Source of the DNA: Facklamia lactis
Lineage (GTDB): Bacteria; Bacillota; Bacilli; Lactobacillales; Aerococcaceae
Assembly: GCF_015863205.1 (NCBI RefSeq)
Contig: NZ_JACBXQ010000001.1
Coordinates: forward strand, 558,001-622,000
Direction of reading: 5' to 3'
Length of the DNA: 64,000 nucleotides
Shown: piece after piece, positions 8,666-15,750 of the stretch
How positions within the stretch are numbered: position 1 is the stretch's first letter
Layout: each line of letters starts with the position of its first letter
Position numbers and translations under genes: made by a program
The notes under the pieces: generated by a model
What the model saw: only the letters and a program-made list of their open reading frames with translations
Told to the model about the DNA's origin: nothing
Databases searched by the model: none

Positions 8666-9148
8666 TTAATATGCTTCAAGAATTTTACTAATTGGATCCG
8701 TACCCTCTGAAGGAACTCTACGAATCTCTAGTTCAACTCCTAATGCTTTTAATTGTTTAAATGTTTCTACATCCGCTTCGTCAACTGCCACAGATCCTAC
8801 CACTTGTTTTTTGCCAGTATCCATATGCATATTTCCAATGTTTACTTTCTTGATCGGAACGCCCCCTTCTACTAATTTTAGAACGTCTTGAGGTGTTTCA
8901 CACACAATAAAAATCTTCTGACGCTCTGATGCTTTATGAATAATCTCAATCGTTTTTTGCAAGGAGAAATATCGAGTTTGGGCTGATTGTGGCGCAGCCA
9001 TATCCATTAATTTCTGTCTAGTTTTATTCGTTGAAACTTCATCATTCGCAATTAATATTAAATTAGCTCCTAGACTAGAGGTCCACTGTGTGGCTACCTG
9101 TCCATGTAACAAGCGGTTATCAATACGAGTCAACAATATATTTGGCAT
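8666..9148 (-). CDS. agaB: PTS mannose-family IIB component
   Basis: The cytoplasmic phosphotransfer subunit of 160 residues, standard length. The phosphorylated histidine is in DNRLLHGQVATQW (His15). It passes phosphate from IIA to the incoming sugar. It lies 14 bases downstream of the YajC-like gene and 22 bases upstream of IIC. Confidence 0.93.
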   Translation of the reverse strand: MPNILLTRIDNRLLHGQVATQWTSSLGANLILIANDEVSTNKTRQKLMDMAAPQSAQTRYFSLQKTIEIIHKASERQKIFIVCETPQDVLKLVEGGVPIKKVNIGNMHMDTGKKQVVGSVAVDEADVETFKQLKALGVELEIRRVPSEGTDPISKILEAY

Positions 9149-9162
9149 ACATTTTCCTCCAT

Positions 9163-9456
9163 TTATTTATCATTTATTTTTCTAATGATGGCATATCTTC
9201 CTACCGTCATAACGGCACCGGATTTAATCTTAATATCACAATATTCCGGACCCACTTGGACAAGGGTCCCAATTAATCCATTTGAGAATTCAACACGATC
9301 CCCATTTTTTAAATTCAACTGTAAATCTGTAAAGTTTTTCTGATGTTTTTTATAATTTCTTCGATAAATGGTATACGTCAGCAACCCGATCAGTAAGATC
9401 ATGGTGACAACCACTATCGAAACAATTAAAATAACTTGAAGCAATTCTTGCTTCAT
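9163..9456 (-). CDS. YajC-like membrane protein inside the PTS operon
   Basis: A 97-residue protein with one N-terminal membrane helix (about residues 6-30) and a small soluble domain: KNGDRVEFSNGLIGTLVQVG and IKSGAVMTVGRYAIIRKI. This is the YajC arrangement, in which the family assists the Sec translocon. Its gene starts one base inside the IIA stop and is followed by IIB, so it is an integral part of the operon. I recall similar YajC-like genes in streptococcal PTS loci for glycosaminoglycan use. Whether it helps membrane insertion of IIC/IID or does something else is unknown. Confidence 0.75.
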   Translation of the reverse strand: MKQELLQVILIVSIVVVTMILLIGLLTYTIYRRNYKKHQKNFTDLQLNLKNGDRVEFSNGLIGTLVQVGPEYCDIKIKSGAVMTVGRYAIIRKINDK

Positions 9457-9890
9457 TAGATTCCTTCTCCATTCTCTGTCTCTTCTGATTCGCTAGAAAG
9501 AGCACAATCCTGAACACTTTCTTTTCCAATCGCGACCATCTGTTGAACAACACCCTCTAAATCATCAGAACTTAGAGCCAGCATGGCGCCTTCCAACAGC
9601 ATCGATAAATTGGTTCCTGCCAATACTTTAACGGCTGGATGCTCTGAATACTCTAGCATGACATGATTAAAGGGTGTTCCCCCTTTAAGATCGGTTAAGA
9701 CAATCACTTGTCCATACTTATCGATCGCTCCCTGAACCGTTTGACGAATCTTATCATCAAAGGCTTGTAAATTCTCTCCTTCTTCAAAGGCTAATTCACA
9801 AACATGCTCCTGATTCCCAGCGATCATGCGAAAGGATCCAACCATTCCGCTCGCAAATGCCCCATGCCCCGTTACAACGATTCCAATCAA
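9456..9890 (-). CDS. agaF: PTS mannose-family IIA component
   Basis: A 144-residue IIA protein. The phosphoryl-accepting histidine is in VVTGHGAFASGM (His9), and TDLKGGTPFNHV is the second signature. It takes phosphate from HPr. The N-terminus overlaps the deacetylase gene by 4 bases and the C-terminus ends in an acidic tail (SSESEETENGEG). It serves the IIB/IIC/IID genes downstream. Confidence 0.92.
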   Translation of the reverse strand: MIGIVVTGHGAFASGMVGSFRMIAGNQEHVCELAFEEGENLQAFDDKIRQTVQGAIDKYGQVIVLTDLKGGTPFNHVMLEYSEHPAVKVLAGTNLSMLLEGAMLALSSDDLEGVVQQMVAIGKESVQDCALSSESEETENGEGI

Positions 9891-11056
9891 ATAATCTCCT
9901 CCTTAAGTATTGCTCCATATTTTTGTTGCCCATCAATAAATGTACCGATAAGATTTAGCTGATCATCCAGTACAATAAAATCAGCTGCCAAGCCTTTTTC
10001 AATTTTTCCACAAAGGTTATCGATACCGACTGATTTAGCCGGCGTTAAGGAGGCCATTGTCACAGCCTCTTCTAGCGTCGCGATTCCCCATTCCACGAGA
10101 TTGCGAACAGAAGCCATTAAAGTTAAGACAGATCCTGCCAAACTACCATTGGAGACAAGTCTCGCAGCCCCTTCTTTTACCTCTACTTCAAATTCTCCTA
10201 GGCTAGATTTGCCATCTCCGAGTCCCCCCGCTCGCATACAATCCGAGATTAAGACGGTTTCATCAACTCCTCTGGCCTTGAGAATAATTTTTGCAGCCGC
10301 AGGATGAACATGGAAACCATCACAAATGACTTCCGCATAAACATTGTCCAAAGATAAAGCGGATCCAACCATGCCTGGTTCCCGATGATGCAAACCACTC
10401 ATCCCATTAAAAGTATGGATAAAGATATCTGCTCCAGCCTCAACGGCTGTCTTGGCTTCTTGATAAGTTGCATTCGAATGCGCGAGGCCTACTTTGATAT
10501 TCTGATCCAAAGCGTATTTGATAAAGGCTTCCGTTCCCTCACGCTCAGGAGCGATTGCTATTTTCTTCACGCGATTTCCCGACATTTCATTCCATTTCTG
10601 AAGCTGATTGATGGAAGGATCCATCATATACTTTGGATTTTGTGCCCCTTTATATTTTTCAGTAAAGAAAGGCCCCTCTAAGAAGATTCCTTGCATTTTT
10701 GCCCCCGGCATCGAATCGTAATGATCGCCGATTAATTGGCAAACATGATCTAACCGAGCCGTAGAATCCGTCAAGGTTGTGGGTAACCAAGACGTCACGC
10801 CACACGACAAGAGTCCTTCGGAAATTTTACGAAGTCCTTCAGGATCCCCATCCATCACGTCACTCCCCATAAAACCATGGATATGCGTATCCACTAGGCC
10901 AGGAGCCAAAGTATAGGAAGTCCCATCAAGATAAGAAGCTTCTTCAGGGATCGTCTGATGAACCCCATTAAATTGACCCTGATTAATTTCCAGGTAGGCA
11001 TCTTCAACGACTTGATGACTCAGAATAATTTTTTTTGCTTTAATATATGTTTTCAT
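9887..11056 (-). CDS. nagA: N-acetylglucosamine/N-acetylgalactosamine-6-phosphate deacetylase
   Basis: An amidohydrolase of 389 residues. Metal and catalytic motifs are in order: GLVDTHIHGFMGSD near residue 53, FLEGPFF near 125, GLAHSNATYQEA near 193, HTFNGMSGLHHREPG near 213, CDGFHVHPA near 245, and the catalytic Asp in VLISDCMRAGG. It removes acetate from the imported N-acetylhexosamine-6-phosphate. Next to AgaS and tagatose enzymes it most likely acts on N-acetylgalactosamine-6-phosphate (AgaA role), although sequence alone cannot separate NagA from AgaA. Confidence 0.9.
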   Translation of the reverse strand: MKTYIKAKKIILSHQVVEDAYLEINQGQFNGVHQTIPEEASYLDGTSYTLAPGLVDTHIHGFMGSDVMDGDPEGLRKISEGLLSCGVTSWLPTTLTDSTARLDHVCQLIGDHYDSMPGAKMQGIFLEGPFFTEKYKGAQNPKYMMDPSINQLQKWNEMSGNRVKKIAIAPEREGTEAFIKYALDQNIKVGLAHSNATYQEAKTAVEAGADIFIHTFNGMSGLHHREPGMVGSALSLDNVYAEVICDGFHVHPAAAKIILKARGVDETVLISDCMRAGGLGDGKSSLGEFEVEVKEGAARLVSNGSLAGSVLTLMASVRNLVEWGIATLEEAVTMASLTPAKSVGIDNLCGKIEKGLAADFIVLDDQLNLIGTFIDGQQKYGAILKEEII

Positions 11057-11101
11057 TTGTTCCCTCTCTATGATCTCTAACCCGTTAACTTCAACACGCT
11101 C

Positions 11102-11818
11102 TTAAACATTGCTATACATCGTTTTATACTTAAATTTATCCGATCGAAATTTAGAAATCGTATATTCAATGATTTTATTCTGGTTGTTATAAGTTTTCTG
11201 TTCGACCAATAAGATGGCGGTCTCCTTAGGCAAATCGAGTAACTCAGCTTCTTCTTTATTAATAATTTCGGCTGAAATTTCTTCCACCGAGTGACTGATC
11301 ACCTGTGAATACTCATCTCTAAAAAGGTCATACATGGACTCTGTTTGAAGTCGAGCCGCCTCAAATCCTCCAAAAATCGATTCGGGTAAATAAGTGGTCT
11401 CTAACAAGAGTGGGGTCTCATCCGCTAATCTTAGCCGGACAAATTTGATAAAGCTTTCTTGATTGGTTTCAAACTTCTTCATAATCTGAGAATCTTGAAC
11501 CGAATGTTCCGACTCAATAATACGATCGGAAGGTACTTTGCCAAGGGCTAGCATATTCTCGCTAAAACTCACCATGCCTTTTAAATTAAAGGATCCTTCA
11601 TCAAAGCCCGTTACCAACCAGCCTTTGGCAGGAACATTCATAATAACCCCTAATTTATCAAGCCTTTGAAGGGCTAATCTAACAGTGGTTCGACTGACAT
11701 CATATTTCACCGCTAATTTTCTCTCTGATAGCAAGAATTCACCTTTTGATAATTTATTTTGAATATATTTATGAATCTCCTTGCTTAAATCAATATATAG
11801 ATGGGATGAATGATTCAT
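11102..11818 (-). CDS. GntR/HutC-family (UTRA) transcriptional regulator of the aga operon
   Basis: A 238-residue regulator: winged HTH in residues 5-70 (LLSERKLAVKYDVSRTTVRLALQRL) and a C-terminal UTRA ligand domain (LLLETTYLPESIF, ILLVEQKTYN). The start was taken at the ATG preceded by AGGAG 8 bases away; a GTG at 11836 lacks support. It is the first gene of the operon, directly behind an ACTGGT-N4-ACCAGT palindrome of the kind bound by NagR/DasR relatives. It probably represses the operon and is released by an amino-sugar phosphate. Confidence 0.85.
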   Translation of the reverse strand: MNHSSHLYIDLSKEIHKYIQNKLSKGEFLLSERKLAVKYDVSRTTVRLALQRLDKLGVIMNVPAKGWLVTGFDEGSFNLKGMVSFSENMLALGKVPSDRIIESEHSVQDSQIMKKFETNQESFIKFVRLRLADETPLLLETTYLPESIFGGFEAARLQTESMYDLFRDEYSQVISHSVEEISAEIINKEEAELLDLPKETAILLVEQKTYNNQNKIIEYTISKFRSDKFKYKTMYSNV

Positions 11819-11844
11819 TTTTACATCTCCTAACACATGTGCCC

Positions 11845-11862
11845 AACTGGTTACTACCAGTT
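11845..11862 (-). promoter_or_regulatory. palindromic operator of the aga operon
   Basis: A perfect inverted repeat AACTGGT-TACT-ACCAGTT lies just downstream of the -10 box. It matches the ACTGGT-CTAG-ACCAGT layout of NagR/DasR-type sites except in the centre. Confidence 0.75.
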
Positions 11863-11869
11863 TAAAATA

Positions 11870-11906
11870 ATAGTATACGAAGCAAAATCAAATGTCAACG
11901 CTTTCT
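11870..11906 (-). promoter_or_regulatory. aga operon promoter with overlapping cre site
   Basis: On the minus strand TTGACA (11893-11898) is followed 17 bases later by TACTAT, or 15 bases later by TATACT. The same region reads AGAAAGCGTTGACA (11893-11906), which fits the CcpA cre consensus TGWAANCGNTNWCA at all but the first position. Catabolite repression plus the GntR operator gives dual control. Confidence 0.7.
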
Positions 11907-12029
11907 TGACAACTTTTTGATTGATTTTCCAATTTTTCTGTTCTTCACTCAACTTAATGAAAAATGGTAACTTAATACAACGATTTGAGCATTATTTTAT
12001 CCGTTCATTGAGCCTTGATTAAAAGAAAA

Positions 12030-12061
12030 AAAGACAAAGCACCACATGGGTCTTTGTCTTT
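12030..12061 (-). terminator. terminator after the UPF0309 gene
   Basis: A 10-base stem AAAGACAAAG / CTTTGTCTTT with a 12-base loop is followed on the minus strand by a T-rich run. It separates the UPF0309/ceramidase unit from the aga operon. Confidence 0.8.
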
Positions 12062-12117
12062 CGATCAAGTCTATCTTCTATCGTTCAGTTCATTATCTCG
12101 TTCCTTACCCGCTTCTC

Positions 12118-12852
12118 TTAATGTTTGGGATAACGATAATACTGATCAAAAATTTGCTGATTATATTCGTCCGCTCCATCCACATTAGAAGATTTAAACA
12201 CAGGTGGAACATGCCCTTGCTCCACTAGAAGATGAACCGCTTGGCACATAATCGCTTGTGCCAATATGATTCCCACAGCATCTGAACTAGCTCCCATCGG
12301 CGTCTCAAAATTCGGCAGATAAAAACCTGAGTCCCCGATCGGCGATCCATTATCCAATACTACATCTGCGATTTCAAACAACCTTTTCTGCGAAGGATGT
12401 CTCGATTCATAGGCTTGAGAATGCAATAAAGAGGTCATGGCAATGACTTTTCCACCTAGATTCTGGGCTTCCAATGCCATCTCAACCGGCACAGCATTTC
12501 TACCTGAATTGGACACAATAAGAATCACATCCCCCGAAGCAAAATCATATAGTTTCAATAATTCCTTGGCGTAACCCTCTAATCGTTCTATAGCCGTTGA
12601 TTTATTCGCCATCTCATGCAGCATTAATTCTGGCGGTAGAATCGCATTCACATAAGCTAATCCACCCGCTCTTAAATATAATTCTTCCGCAATCATGTGA
12701 GAGTGTCCTGACCCAAACACATAGAAACTCTTCCCCTTCAAGATGCTTTCAGCGATTAAATTTGCTGCCATTTCAATGCTTTCCACCTGAGGTTCTAAAG
12801 TCTTGTCCAAGATCGTATGAACATATTTAAAATAATTTTCTACGATTGACAT
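12118..12852 (-). CDS. UPF0309 SIS-domain protein
   Basis: A 244-residue protein with a single SIS domain: SFYVFGSGHSHMIAEELYLRAGG around residue 42 and ILIVSNSGRNAVPVEMAL around 110, followed by GASSDAVGIILAQAIMC. This pattern is the UPF0309 family, often found next to amino-sugar genes. It probably binds or isomerises a phosphosugar; the reaction is not known. It overlaps the ceramidase-like gene by 26 bases, so the two are one unit, and it ends at a terminator just before the aga promoter. Confidence 0.8.
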   Translation of the reverse strand: MSIVENYFKYVHTILDKTLEPQVESIEMAANLIAESILKGKSFYVFGSGHSHMIAEELYLRAGGLAYVNAILPPELMLHEMANKSTAIERLEGYAKELLKLYDFASGDVILIVSNSGRNAVPVEMALEAQNLGGKVIAMTSLLHSQAYESRHPSQKRLFEIADVVLDNGSPIGDSGFYLPNFETPMGASSDAVGIILAQAIMCQAVHLLVEQGHVPPVFKSSNVDGADEYNQQIFDQYYRYPKH

Positions 12853-14122
12853 CTCTTTCCTCCTTTATGTCCTGTACATAATCTGCAATTTCTTGCACCA
12901 TTTGCTCCGATTCTCCTGGCGCAAAGTGAGTGGCATTGGCTTCATAGTATTCTGCTTCATAAGCTCTTTCATCTGGAAAATAACCATAATACCCATTCGC
13001 ATAACCGATGACTTGAATTTGCTTCCTTTCTAATTGATGTCCTAATTGAGAAAACAATTCTCCTGGAATCAAGATAAAATACATCTCATTAAAGCGTATG
13101 ATTTTAAAGTCTATGGTGATTTCGTCTTTGTTTAGCTGATTGCGAGTTAAATGATAGTGACAGATAGCTCCTTCTAACTTTGATTCCACCTGTCTCTGTT
13201 TTGGCGGGTCCATCTGGCTAAAGTCTTCACTGTTAATAAGCATTTGATACTTTTCAACTTGCATAAGCGCTTGCTTTTCGGGTAAGTAGGACTTGACCCT
13301 GAGAGAATGTGAGAAATTTCGACTCTCGATTTCCTTAACTTGACACACTTTCAAATGAAGTTGTGAAATTTTATCAACAATCAAACGCCCCAATCGCTTC
13401 ATTTCCTGAGCATTCGAAGCCTGTCTTGTAAACCTCGTTGAAAGATCTCCCGCTGCTCCATTTAGAAAACAAGAAAAACAAGCCCCCTCCTCCTCAAGCA
13501 TTTGCGAAACAACCCCTGGAAAGTCCGCTGAAAAATAACGATTGTCCGAATCCAGAACCGTCGGATGACAGGCAAACTTAATTAAATAAATATAGCCCGT
13601 TTGATTGATTAATTTTACTACTAGTAGATCACTGTCTCCTGACTGCTGACGATTATTCCGGTTTGAGCCAATGCCCTTCATCTGATCACAAGCAATCGCC
13701 AGCTTTCCCTCGCTCAACCCTTGCAGGGCTTCTTCTATGGCTTCATAAGTTGTGTCTAATAGGTGATCAATCAGCTCAAGATTCGTCAACATAAAACACT
13801 CGCGGCTCCCCTGCAAAATCCCTGACCTTGTCTCTAAGATCCCCCCGATTGAAGCATGAGTATGGGTCGCGGTGACTACAACCAAGTCCTGACTAATCTG
13901 GTATTGCTTTAAATATTCCACGATCGGTTGCACTAATAAATCATCGACAGCCACCAAATCATAATTGACTAACACAACCGTTGCATCTGGATGTTGCAGG
14001 ATCACGACTTTCACATATAATTCATCCATTACTCCTTCTGAATAGCGATTCTCAACCGAATAGCCCCCCATCAATTCAGAACCATTCGGTGTTATTGTCT
14101 TTCTAGCAAAGCCTATTTGCAT
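12827..14122 (-). CDS. neutral/alkaline ceramidase N-terminal-domain protein
   Basis: A 431-residue protein carrying only the catalytic domain of neutral ceramidases; characterised enzymes are about 650 residues. Seen are IGFARKTITPNGSELMGGYS at the N-terminus, the metal-binding VVTATHTHASIGG near residue 95, FACHPTVLDSDN near 180, and FLNGAAGDLS near 215. No signal peptide is visible, so it should be cytoplasmic, unlike secreted ceramidases. ATG 14122 was chosen because AGGAGG lies 5 bases upstream. The link to amino-sugar genes suggests it hydrolyses an N-acyl sugar or amide instead of ceramide; that is inference. Confidence 0.75.
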   Translation of the reverse strand: MQIGFARKTITPNGSELMGGYSVENRYSEGVMDELYVKVVILQHPDATVVLVNYDLVAVDDLLVQPIVEYLKQYQISQDLVVVTATHTHASIGGILETRSGILQGSRECFMLTNLELIDHLLDTTYEAIEEALQGLSEGKLAIACDQMKGIGSNRNNRQQSGDSDLLVVKLINQTGYIYLIKFACHPTVLDSDNRYFSADFPGVVSQMLEEEGACFSCFLNGAAGDLSTRFTRQASNAQEMKRLGRLIVDKISQLHLKVCQVKEIESRNFSHSLRVKSYLPEKQALMQVEKYQMLINSEDFSQMDPPKQRQVESKLEGAICHYHLTRNQLNKDEITIDFKIIRFNEMYFILIPGELFSQLGHQLERKQIQVIGYANGYYGYFPDERAYEAEYYEANATHFAPGESEQMVQEIADYVQDIKEERDVNRRKLF

Positions 14123-14325
14123 GGTTCCCTCCTGATCACAAAACAACTACTACTCAATAGCATCTTTTATTAAGAGTGAATAAAATACTTCCTTTCAAAT
14201 TTCAATCAAATCCTACTTTGTTTATAAACATAAATGCAATTATGTTTTCTCAAATTTAAACACACCCAAATTAAAAATGCCAATCATTAGTATAAAATTG
14301 CTATTTTAGAGATCTATCTTTTTAT

Positions 14326-14815
14326 CTATTCCCTTATACATGCATTTATGATAATAGATATACCGTACTCAAAAGACTGGTCAATATCTTCTGAATTTCA
14401 AATCCATTATGGATTTCCAAATCTACAAAGCCTGTGACATAACTTCTCACTAAGCGAATTAAGTGAATTTTAGACTCTTCCTTCTCAATAAAACTTAATA
14501 AATCGACAATCGATTAAACAATTTTATTTGATAACAAATAAGAATCATCCGATAACCAATAAATTGTATTTTACGAGTATTCATATAGACTGGGATAATG
14601 CTTAACGAACCGACTATATTCATGCATCAAGGATGACAAGCCAATCTCCTCTTCCGTATTTTTTAGTGCAATTGATAAAGTTTGATAGAGAAAATGAAGA
14701 CTGTATTGAGCCATCATATCATGTCAGTCATCTAAATTTCTGATATGTTTGTAGAGGGAAGGAGTTTTTATTCCTAATTCACTTGCCAATTCTTTTAACG
14801 ATCAATCTTCAGGTC
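14326..14815 (-). pseudogene. TetR/AcrR-family regulator, broken by stops and a frameshift
   Basis: On the minus strand the debris reads LKELASELGIKTPSLYKHIR then NLDD-stop-HDMMAQYSLHFL, then LKNTEEEIGLSSLMHEYSRF and VKHYPSLYEYS. Further on are RLVRSYVTGFVDLEIHNGFE and, in a shifted frame, DIDQSFEYGISIIINACI. This is the order of a TetR regulator with a WHG-type C-terminal domain. At least one in-frame stop and one frameshift are present and the N-terminus is lost. It is dead. Confidence 0.75.
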
Positions 14816-14831
14816 CTAAATACAAAAAAGC

Positions 14832-14850
14832 ACCTCCAAATTTAGGAGGT
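14832..14850 (-). terminator. terminator after the 62-residue ORF
   Basis: The stem ACCTCC / GGAGGT is followed on the minus strand by GCTTTTTT. It lies between the two-ORF unit and the tetR remnant. Confidence 0.6.
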
Positions 14851-14899
14851 AGTGTATTAAAGAAATAAGAAAATTTTATACAGAGAATATAGGACTAAA

Positions 14900-15088
14900 T
14901 TATTCACCAGCCAATTTTAACAAAGATGGTTTTACTGTAGGACTTTCAGCTATACAAGTTACTCTCTGTTTTGTCGAAAGAGGAAGTCGATCTCCTGTTT
15001 TTGAAGAACTTATCACTTTACTTGTACGACTTTTTACAATCTTACCAGATTTACTATTATTAATGACGTTCACTTTTATAGTTTTAAT
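14900..15088 (-). CDS. 62-residue basic peptide ORF with apparent ATT start
   Basis: A 62-codon frame with a strong AAAAGGAGG (15096-15104) exactly 7 bases before ATT (15088); no usual start codon is near. Read with Met it begins MKTIKVNVINNSKSGKIVKS and ends SLLKLAGE. The product is strongly basic (K/R rich), has one Cys, no membrane helix and no double-glycine leader. I do not recognise the family. Either an AUU start is used, or ATG has mutated and the gene is dying. It follows a 57-codon ORF by 21 bases and is followed by a terminator. Confidence 0.5.
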   Translation of the reverse strand: MKTIKVNVINNSKSGKIVKSRTSKVISSSKTGDRLPLSTKQRVTCIAESPTVKPSLLKLAGE

Positions 15089-15109
15089 AAAAGAACCTCC
15101 TTTTGTTTA

Positions 15110-15283
15110 TTATACCAACAATCTATTCAAAGTTTCCACTGTTAAAATTTCTGTAGTGTAATACACATTTTCTTTTAGCCATTCTAGCAACTGAGAATGA
15201 TCATTCATATTTTTAACACAATCTACGGTAACCCTATATAATTCTAAATTATCAATATTTTTTAAGTTATAACAATTTATCAT
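15110..15283 (-). CDS. 57-residue acidic hypothetical protein
   Basis: A short ORF starting at ATG with AAGGA 7 bases upstream. The product has MINCYNLKNIDNLELYRV at the N-terminus and LLEWLKENVYYTTEIL later; it is acidic, with no membrane segment. It is the first gene of a two-ORF unit with the basic 62-residue ORF. An acidic/basic pair of this size recalls toxin-antitoxin or peptide-immunity units, but no family is recognised. The open frame runs 51 bases further upstream without a ribosome site. Confidence 0.45.
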   Translation of the reverse strand: MINCYNLKNIDNLELYRVTVDCVKNMNDHSQLLEWLKENVYYTTEILTVETLNRLLV

Positions 15284-15359
15284 GACAAAATCCTTAACTT
15301 TATAAGCCGCATAAATCCCAAATCGACACCCCACCGCTCACATTTTCTATAAGTCTATA

Positions 15360-15389
15360 AAAAATCCCCCAGCTCATTAGCCAAGGGAT
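15360..15389 (-). terminator. terminator of the Bce-like ABC operon
   Basis: On the minus strand ATCCC..GGCT-AATG-AGC..GGGGAT is followed by six Ts. Confidence 0.65.
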
Positions 15390-15451
15390 GGTGAATTTTC
15401 ACCTTTCAAAATGGAGACTTTTCACTTCTACCGCGAGTGTCTTTCTAACTC

Positions 15452-15733
15452 CTATTCCTTTTTGTTTCGAACAAAACGACAGATAAAATAGACAACAAGT
15501 AACAGGATACTAGGTATACAGGCTTGAACAATCGAACTATAACGGTAATACCTGGAAGTCATTTCCGAATAGAAATCACTGGTTAATACATTGTAAACGG
15601 AGTAAATCCCTATTAGGATGGGTAAAATTAGCCCAAAGTATTTTTCTTTTTTCATTGACAAGAATACTTGCAAACCCAAGACTGAAAAAATGACGATGAT
15701 AATGAGTAATAAATCAGTCATTTTTAATGGCAT
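15452..15733 (-). CDS. 93-residue three-helix membrane protein of the Bce-like operon
   Basis: A small protein with three hydrophobic segments (about residues 6-25, 33-50 and 70-87) and a positively charged end (RFVRNKKE). It lies 17 bases after the large permease and before the operon terminator, so it belongs to the antimicrobial-peptide resistance unit. No family was recognised. An accessory role in sensing or transport is inferred from position only. Confidence 0.6.
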   Translation of the reverse strand: MPLKMTDLLLIIIVIFSVLGLQVFLSMKKEKYFGLILPILIGIYSVYNVLTSDFYSEMTSRYYRYSSIVQACIPSILLLVVYFICRFVRNKKE

Positions 15734-15750
15734 ATTTTTCTCCTCCTTTT

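Noticed and set aside
12046-12228. Plus-strand 60-codon hydrophobic ORF
   Set aside because: It runs through a terminator and into the antisense of the UPF0309 gene, with no ribosome site.
14900-15283. Class II bacteriocin precursor pair
   Set aside because: No double-glycine leader, no YGNGV or similar motif, and no dedicated processing transporter next to it.
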